Shown here: one piece after another, positions 57,112 to 64,000 of the stretch | Layout: every line of letters starts with the position of its first letter | Position numbering within the stretch: position 1 is the stretch's first letter | Origin: Bufo bufo | Lineage: Eukaryota > Chordata > Amphibia > Anura > Bufonidae | Direction: 5' to 3' | DNA length: 64,000 nucleotides | Assembly (NCBI RefSeq): GCF_905171765.1 | Contig: NC_053393.1 | Span: forward strand, 189,809,921 to 189,873,920 | Program-made: the position numbers and the translations under genes | The notes under the pieces: model-generated | What the model saw: only the letters and a program-made list of their open reading frames with translations | Told to the model about the DNA's origin: nothing | The model's database searches: none

Positions 57112-57962
57112 TGTGTGGCGAAACCAACCTCGCCACTGGGTTTTGGAGAGGACTGGCTGCTGGCCTCTTGCCCCTGGATTATGGGCCATATACTAACTTT
57201 TAAACCCCTGAACCTATTCAAGTGAATTTTGGATAGGTTTGTCCCCAAGTTATACTTTTTAAATTGATGTAAGTTATATGTATGGCCAATGTAAACTCAC
57301 AAAGTTGTAACAATTTATAATAAGTGTAACTTGTCAGCTTGGGAGGAATATGCTGGGTGTGTTTCTATTGTGCCATTGCCCCATTGTGTGTTTAAATGGT
57401 GATGTCTGTTCTGTTGTCCTCACATGTGTATTGGCGATCTCCCTTTGTCCTCAGAGATAATTGGATTGCTCCTCAGGTTGTCTCCGGGACAGAGAGGAGG
57501 AGACCATGATGCATTGTGGGGATATGTTGTATCTGTCCTATGTCACAGTCTTCATTCTGGTCCTCTGGGGGTGTGAACGATTGGTTGCTGTAGTTACATT
57601 GTATGTGTTGTAAATTACTGATTGGTTGTATTTCAAACCCCTGTGGGCAGTACTATGTTTGTGGTTTATGAATAAAAGAGGCTGTACGTGAAGTACAGTC
57701 AGACCACTGCTTGACCCTCAACACGGAGCCTTGTCTCGTTATTGGGGGGATCCGCTGTATGCTGTTAGAGGCTGATTGCCAGGAGTGTAAGCTGATTCCT
57801 GTTCGTCTGCTAGCAGCTATTCGTGAGGTTCCAGTTTGGAGTGCTACTTTGTATCCAGTTCGGGAGTTTGGTGTATCCTGCAGTAGCTGTGCCTGTCTCT
57901 CAGAAAGGGGCTTATCGCCTAAACGGATTTTAACCCCTTGTCTGCTGAAACGGTCCGTTACA
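57112..57962 (+). repeat. Solo LTR inside the Penelope-like RT
   Basis: An 851-bp stretch from TGTGTGGCGAAACCAACCTC to CGGTCCGTTACA has TG...CA ends and an AATAAA signal at 57671-57676, flanked by TTTT on both sides (57108-57111 and 57963-57966). RT coding words continue directly across it. No internal region or partner LTR is present, so it is a product of LTR-LTR recombination. The parent family was not identified. Confidence 0.8.
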
Positions 57963-58233
57963 TTTTGCTATTAGCTGTTGATTTTTTGTTGAAAAACTTT
58001 TTTTTAATGTTCAATCAGGAATATTTTTTCAGATATGCGGAGCTTTGATAGGGGGCTTGTTTCTCCCCTTCATTTGCCAATATATTTATAAATATGTGGA
58101 AAATGCTAGTTATCCTATTAGAGTCTAAGCTGTTTTTGAAATTGATAAAATGATATGGCCATTTTATAGATGATCTGTTGTTCATTTGTGGTGGGACTCA
58201 AGTGAAATTTCTGGATTCTGTTTCCTACATTAA

Positions 58234-58546
58234 AGGGGTTGTCCGGGCTTTTTCTATTGATCACCTATCCTCAGGATAGGTCATCACTATCAGATTGGCG
58301 GGGTGCCGGGTACTGTTTGAGGAGATGCAGTGTGCATGTGCCTACTCCCTTCTCTCTTCCTGTCCATTGCTGCTGTCCCATAGACATACAGCAGTGAGCA
58401 CGAAGAGACAAAGGAGACAGTATGCATGCTCTACATGCGCCGTCTCCTCATACAGCTGATCTACGGAGGTGCCGGGTGTTGGACCCCTGCAGATCTGATA
58501 TTGATGACCTATCCTGAGGATAGGTCATCGATATTAGTCAACCTTT
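58234..58546. mobile_element. TTAA-flanked palindromic MITE
   Basis: AGGGGTTGTCCGGGC at the left and the inverse of AAAGGTTGACTAATATCGAT at the right are flanked by TTAA on each side (58230-58233 and 58547-58550), as in piggyBac-type elements. Each arm contains the palindrome ACCTATCCTSAGGATAGGT. It interrupts the Penelope-like RT just after FLDS. No coding capacity. I recognise the family as frequent in frogs; the superfamily is inferred from the TTAA. Confidence 0.75.
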
Positions 58547-58847
58547 TTAATTGTTATTAGTTAAATCTAAAATTTACACAAGATTTTGATGTAAAAAGTA
58601 TGCCTTTTCTGGATATTATTCTGTCACATGAGGGTACTAGAGATATTAGTTCTACATTCAGTAAACGCATTGCAGGAAAATCACTATTATTTGCAGAGTC
58701 TTGCTACCCAAAACATGTAATGGAAAATATTCCATATGGTGAGAGTGAATAAGATGTCATGGCACTAATGATGCTGTATTTGAGGAAGAAAAAGAAAACT
58801 ATTTCAAGTTTTAAAGAAAGAGGCTATTCTTTTCTTTTGTTATTACC

Positions 58848-61800
58848 AATTTTTATTGTTTTTTAAAGTCATAAGACAATATGATAGTAAACAATAAGAT
58901 ACAACTGTTAAGTGTATATTACTTAAGAGCAATGATATGACAGTATCAGATTGATTACATTAAAACTTAAGTCACATAGAAGACTCTTTAATTAAGTTAA
59001 GCTTGATGAAGAACACATAAATGTAGTAATGGTGTCACATTGAAATTTTTCACAATGAAGAAAAATATAAAATGAACAAAAAGAAATAACCAAAGGGGCA
59101 TGATTAATGCAGTATAAGCCACGTAGTCACAGATACGACTAAGAGGGGAGATTGATCGAACATAAACAGGATGATATGTAAACATAGTTGTAGTGTGAAA
59201 GGGTCAGTGAAAACCTCTATATTGTTTCCAGGGAGACCAGATAGATAGGAAGGTAGACCTGGAGCGGAGTTCCCAATGAGAGAGCTCTTCTAACCTATAG
59301 ATCTGGTCTACTCTCTGGATCCATTTAGCCACATCAGGGACCTCAGGGGACAGCCAATAAAACGCTACTAGAAGTCTGGCAGCAGCTAATAGCATGAGGA
59401 ATAAGGATCTTCGCCATTTGTTTAAACCCTTGAGGCCTAGATTTAGGAGGGTTAGGTCAGGAGAGCAGGAAAGAGTGGATTGGCATATAAGGTTGCATTT
59501 TCTAATTATAATGCGCCACCAGTCATTAATGGTTTGGCATTTCTACCAAATATGGAAGAAAGAACCCTTAGAGGACTTGCATCTCCAACATAAGCCAGAG
59601 CAGTTAGGGGAATAGAGAGAGATCGATTTGGGAGTCTTATACCATCTCGTCAGGATTTTATAGCCATTTTTTTGGATGCGTTTGCATCTAGGTATCTTGT
59701 GAGGGGTCATAAGTGCTGTAGAAATCTCTGTAGGAGATAGAAAGCGTCCCAAATCTTTCTCCCAGGAACCAATTATAGCTGGCTTAATAAGGGATAAGGG
59801 TGATTTCAGGTGACTATATATAGTCAAAATAGTTCTTTTAGGGGGTTGCTTTGCACCCAATATCATGTCAAACCAAGAGGACAGGGGCGATAGCGGGGAT
59901 TCTTTAAGCAACGAAGTGACTTCAGAGTTGAGGAACCTTTGTAGGAAGATAAGAGTTGCAGGGTTCCTCAAGTTGTGAATGAGAGTCTGTAAGGGTTTAA
60001 TACAACCTTCTTTATCTAACAGATCAGGAAGGGGTGTAGTTGAGAGTTTGATTGAGAGGGGGCAGCTCTCTTTCAGAGCACTCGGGGCTAGATCAATCAA
60101 GTCTCCCAGGGTGAGGAGGGGTGAGGGAGTTGTTAATAGTTTTTTATATGAGGAGACCCAGTTCCAGACTGATAGTGTGCTCTGTATCATGGGATTTGGA
60201 ATTTTCTGTAGTGGTGGGGGAGGTTTACCTGATAGCAGAAAAGCTCGAGGAGAGGAGGGGAGAAAAGCTTTTTCCATGCGAACCCAAACTTTATGGGGAG
60301 GGGATCTGATCCAGTCTACTACTCTGGCTAGATGTATAGCTCTCATATACATTTCTGGATCAGGAAGTCCGATTCCTCCAAGCTGTTTAGGTTTAGTAAG
60401 GGTGTTGAAGGAGATTCTAGGACGTCGACCCTTCCAGATGAACTTGCAAATTGCTCTATTGAAAGTAATAAAAAAGGGTTTTGGGATTTTAATTGGGAGG
60501 GATTGCATAAGGTATGTCAGTCTGGGAAGAACTAGTGCAGATACCATGTTCTTTCTGCCAAACCAGGAGAGGTACGGAAGGTCCAACGAGACCAGCTGGG
60601 CAACCATAGATTGTAGGAGTGGGAGGTAGTTAAGTTTATATAAGTCCGCAAAGTTGGGGGAAAGTTTTACACCTAGATATGTTAGTTGTTGTGTGGACCA
60701 GTTGAATGGAGATTGAGATTGGAGAGATCTAATAGCCGACGGGGAGAATCCCCTATGAAGAAGTTGGGATTTGGCTTGGTTAACTTTGAAGTTGGAGAGG
60801 GAGCCGAATAGTTCTAATATGGATAAGATAGTTGGGAGGGATTTTTTGGGGTTTGTCGTGAGGATTAGAAGGTCATCAGCAAAAGCTGCCAGTTTGATTT
60901 CCTGATCCCCAACACAAAGACCAATAATATCATTCTGTTGCCTTAAGGCTTGCAATAATGTCTCCATAACCAGTACAAAAATAAGGGGGGAAAGGGGGCA
61001 ACCTTGCCTAGTGCCGTTTTTTATATGGAAGCAAGGAGAAAGGATGCCATTCACTGACACAGACGCCGAGGAAGAATGGTACATGGCCGCAACTGCATTG
61101 GAGAATGGATCTGGGATACCAAATCTTGCAAGAGTGAGCCTGATATATGACCGATCAATTCTATCAAAGGCTTTCTCTGCGTCTGTGCCAAGCATGACCA
61201 ATGGGATCGCCTTATGAAATGAGAAGTATAGGGCGTTTAATATTTTCATTACGTTATCTTTACCTTCTCTTCCTTTGAAAAATCCTACCTGGTCTGGATG
61301 GATCAGGGAGGGTAGTAATTGCTGCAGTCTATTAGCTAACATTTTAGCCAGAAGTTTAAGGTCAGTGTTTAATAAGGAAATGGGACGGTAATTAGAACAG
61401 GAAGATGGATCCTTACCAGGTTTGGGGATAATTGTTATAGTGGCTCTAGACATATCTGCAGAAAAAGGGGAATTGAGTAGTGCTCCATTACATACCGGAA
61501 GAAAATGAGGTAGGAGTGTTTCTGAAAAGGATCTGTAATAAGATAGAGGGAGACCGTCGGGTCCTGGGCATTTCCCAGTGGGGGAGGATTTGAGCGCCTC
61601 CATTAGGTCAGACAGCGTGAAAGGAGCAGCAAGTCTATCCTGCAGGGGAGGAGTGAGAGCTGGGAGGTTTAATGTTTTAAGGAAGGTAGAGATGTTATGC
61701 TCTTTATCATATCTAGGGTCTGGAAGGGCGGGGGAAGGGAGGTTGTAGAGGGATTCATAGTAAAGTCTGAATTGTTCTGCTATGTCTTCTGATTTAAAAA

Positions 61801-63561
61801 GTGTCTTACCTGAAGAGCTAGTGATGTTTTGGACAAAGTTAGCAACTTTCCTACGTTTAATTCTCTGCATTTGGAATTTAGTGGCTTTATCGCCATGGGC
61901 AAAAATCTTTTGTTGGGATGATAAGTAGAACCTAGCAGAACGTTCATTAAGCATATTTTTAAGTTTGGTTTTAAGAGATGTCAGTTCAGACAAATGGAGC
62001 TGGAGTAGGGAGATCTTATGTGTTTTTTCCATAGAGTTAATCTGTGAGAGGAGGGAGTTTAGTTTCTTTTCAGATTCCTTTTTTAGAAAGGAGCATAGGC
62101 TAATGATTTGGCCTCTAATAAAGACTTTATGTGCATCCCAAAGCACATTGGGAGAGATGGAAGGGGATAGGTTAATGGTGAAGTATTCTTTCAATAGGGA
62201 CGATATACAATTTTTATGGATATCTTTACCCAGGATGGACTCGTTTAACCTCCAGCAGGGCGACCTACCCGGTCCCGTGGGATGACGGAGGGAGCAAAAA
62301 ACAGGCGCATGATCGGAGAGAGTCATAACTCCAATTCGTGCTGAGTTGTAGATGCTCCTTCGACACCAGAATGTAGTCAATTCTGCTGTAAGAGTTGTTA
62401 GCTGGAGAATAAAAAGAGTAGTCAATGACAGTAGGGTTCAAACATCTCCATACATCAGTTAGTCCTAGATTATACAGTCTAGCCAGAGTAGCACGGATAG
62501 CCCTAGATGACAAGGCAGATTTCTTTGAGGAGGTGTCAATCAAGGTGTTGAGAGCAAAATTTAAGTCTCCTGCTAGGATAAGGATGCCTTCCCTATGAGT
62601 CTCCACTAAGGATAGAAGTTCGGCAATCCAACGTGGTTGGTCAGTATTGGGTGCATAGGCATTAACAAATGTGTAAAGAACCTGGCCAACACGACCTTTC
62701 AGGATGATGTAGCGGCCTTCTGAATCTTGGATATGGTTTAGATAGGTGAAGGGGGTGCCTCTGCGAAACCCAATACTGACCCCTCTTGAGGCAGCACCAT
62801 CTGCACCACAGTGGTACCATAGTGGAAATTTGGAATAGGAAAGGTTAGGGTAGTTATTATGCTTATAATGGGTTTCTTGGAGAAAAACAACATTACACTT
62901 TTCTTTCCATAAAAGGGAGAATATTTGGCAGCGTTTAGAGGGAGACCTAAGACCCTTTACATTTAAGGAGACAATGTTCAGATCAGCCATATCTCAACTG
63001 GTCAGTAGTAAAATATAGAGCTGAGTGTAGGCATTGTGGCAAATACAAAAAGCCCAACATTATAACTAAGGGAAAAACAGTTAAAACTGATAAACAAAAT
63101 GAGAAGATCAGTACCATAATGTAAAATTATACAGATGGTAATAAATGACAGTATGAGAGGGGGAGAGTGGGTAGTTCCCATGAAACCTGCAGTGAAGTGG
63201 GGAGTAGGAAATACTAAAGAGCACATAACACAAAATGGAGGAAGGAAGGAGGGCAATAGGAGACGCAGAGAGAATACATGGACCAAGATGAAAAGTAACA
63301 CAATGGGAGAGGAAAGTGGCTAGGTATAACAGGGAGGAGTAGGAAGAGACAGAGATAGTATTCGCTGGAATCCCAGCACTAATACAGACAAATGAAGGAT
63401 TGAGGTATAATCAAATCAAGTTAGAAATATAGATGGAGAGCCCAGAAGGGGCGAAATACTAAGTTGGTTGGGGATAAATCAGGATCCATCATGGGAAGCG
63501 TGTGACTTCTTGGGAGTTGTAAAGTCCTTATTCTTCTTGGACTTCTGCTTCTTAGGTGTGT
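58848..63561 (-). mobile_element. L1-type LINE, nearly complete ORF2
   Basis: The 3' tail (58848-59203), ORF2 (59204-62990), a spacer (63000-63400) and the end of a Lys-rich ORF1-like frame (about 63430-63560) lie on the minus strand. The element is cut at 63562 by an LTR. Only one frameshift and one stop are found in ORF2, so it is much younger than the LINE at 42165. Confidence 0.88.
59204..62990 (-). pseudogene. L1-type ORF2 protein, one frameshift and one stop
   Basis: The ATG at 62990 (MADLNIVSLNVKGLRSPSKR) opens the endonuclease (FLQETHY, YAPNTDQP, LAGDLNFALN, SRIDYILVS; the histidine block lies past the frameshift near 62330-62400 as LSDHAPVFCSL). The long frame 62425-59543 contains RT: CPGPDGLPLSYY, IIPKPGKDPSSCSNYRPISL, HPDQVGF, DAEKAFDRI, GTRQGCPLSPLIF and FADDLLI. 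A TAG at 59543 replaces a probable TGG inside the C-terminal Cys-His cluster (CSGLCWRCKSS...). The same frame continues to 59204. Total about 1260 residues, normal for L1-type ORF2. It would nick target DNA and prime reverse transcription. Confidence 0.92.
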
Positions 63562-64000
63562 GTTACGGAGTAGTGTCAATCGAGGCTCACCTGAGTCTGA
63601 GGACACCCGAGCTGGAAGTATGGAGTCCAGTGGCAGAGGCCCACAGAAGCAGGAGGCAGGTAGCGTGGTCGATCAGTCCGGGTCGGCAGCAGAGATGGCA
63701 GCGAGATAACAGCAGGAGTAGACGGAGGCGTGGTTGGTGGTAAGCAGTAAGTCAATGCAGGCGGCAATTCAGCGAGGTCAAAACGGTCCGGGTTGGCAAC
63801 GAAGGTAAATCAGCAATAGCGGTGGAGGAGCAGAGAGGAATCTTGCTACAGGCTTGGAGGCACAATAACCAGCAAAGGGCTGGGTTCAAGGGCTGGGTTT
63901 TATAGGGAAGTAGCAGGTGCAAGAGATTGGAATAATCAGCAGGTCAAGGCAAGGACAAGAGAGGTAGTTAGAAGTTAGCTAGAGAACAGTCCAAGGAGAG
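63562..64000 (-). repeat. LTR of another retroelement, partial
   Basis: From 63562 (TGTTACGGAGTAGTG on the plus strand; CTCCGTAACA at the minus-strand end) to the window edge. On the minus strand a TATA box (CCTATAAAACCCAGC, about 63892-63906) lies about 330 bases before the end, and the sequence is CT-rich. Adjacent low-numbered sequence is LINE, so this is probably the outer edge of a minus-oriented element inserted in LINE ORF1. Assigned from end motifs and TATA only. Confidence 0.6.

Larger units (their letters stand above)
55935..58830 (+). pseudogene. Second Penelope-like element, RT remnant
   Basis: GAGAAATTCCGGCACTTGGA...CTACGCGTTTCGGAAAC (55950-56075) is a Penelope-type end. Plus-strand RT pieces follow: REIKDNPDLHVRSSDKRGSM (near 56540), MPIFHSLPKIHKVVFPPPFR (56782), then a SLYSSIPHTL block (57019-57048). 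After the solo LTR come SFANIFINMW (near 58073) and FIDDLLFICGGTQVKFLDS (58162-58218). After the MITE, MPFLDIILSHEG is readable (about 58600). The endonuclease is absent; the copy is cut by the LINE 3' end at 58848. Stops and frameshifts are abundant. Confidence 0.82.

Noticed and set aside
57711..57974. 87-codon frame near the solo LTR end
   Set aside because: Inside the LTR U5-like region; Cys-rich by chance, no homolog recognised.
59979..60629. 216-codon plus-strand frame opposite the LINE ORF2
   Set aside because: Shadow of the real minus-strand RT; no domain recognised.

Overview
This window reads as intergenic DNA from a large, repeat-filled vertebrate genome, most likely an anuran amphibian. 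The basis is the mix of families: Tc1/mariner elements of types common in frogs and fish, ZBED-type hAT elements, L1-type LINEs, Penelope-like elements, Ty3/Gypsy elements with a chromodomain or a Gmr1-like domain order, and a gammaretrovirus-type endogenous retrovirus. I found no host protein-coding gene, tRNA or rRNA. Nearly every long reading frame is a transposon gene, usually broken. Family names rest on motifs and memory of the families; no search was run.

Layout. 1-1390: right part of a hAT element carrying a 141-bp satellite. 1391-3966: two Tc1 fragments, a hAT-type MITE with a perfect target duplication, and a Tc1 left end. 3967-10871: an endogenous retrovirus on the minus strand, with paired 399-bp LTRs, a proline-tRNA-type primer site, broken pol and broken env. 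10896-18463: a second hAT copy with promoter, tandem arrays, a frameshifted transposase and about 19 satellite units. 18464-20149: hAT and Tc1/mariner pieces nested in one another. 20150-27595: two more hAT copies facing each other across a 100-N assembly gap. 27669-30597: another hAT-like family with nested insertions, a Tc1 and simple repeats. 30598-37069: a Tc1-type element split by a full Ty3/Gypsy chromovirus (30972-36499, 5-bp target duplication). 37074-38605: a Tc1/mariner element with an uninterrupted DD37E transposase, the only clearly intact gene here. 38615-42152: a Gmr1-like LTR element with integrase sequence upstream of reverse transcriptase. 42165-46800: an L1-type LINE. 47590-52640: a Penelope-like element split by a Tc1 with both ends. 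52652-55640: more Tc1 and hAT remnants. 55935-58830: a second Penelope-like element split by a solo LTR and a TTAA-flanked MITE. 58848-63561: an L1-type LINE with one frameshift and one stop in ORF2. 63562-64000: one end of another LTR, running off the window.

The parts do not form a shared pathway. What they give is a layered insertion history. The Tc1 that begins at 3916 probably resumes at 18926, so about 15 kb of later DNA lies inside it. It was also hit by a hAT MITE and by a mariner, and the mariner was hit by a hAT. The most unusual local feature is the hAT family with tandem arrays on both sides of its transposase, including a 141-bp satellite with higher-order (423-bp trimer) structure between the transposase stop and the right terminus.
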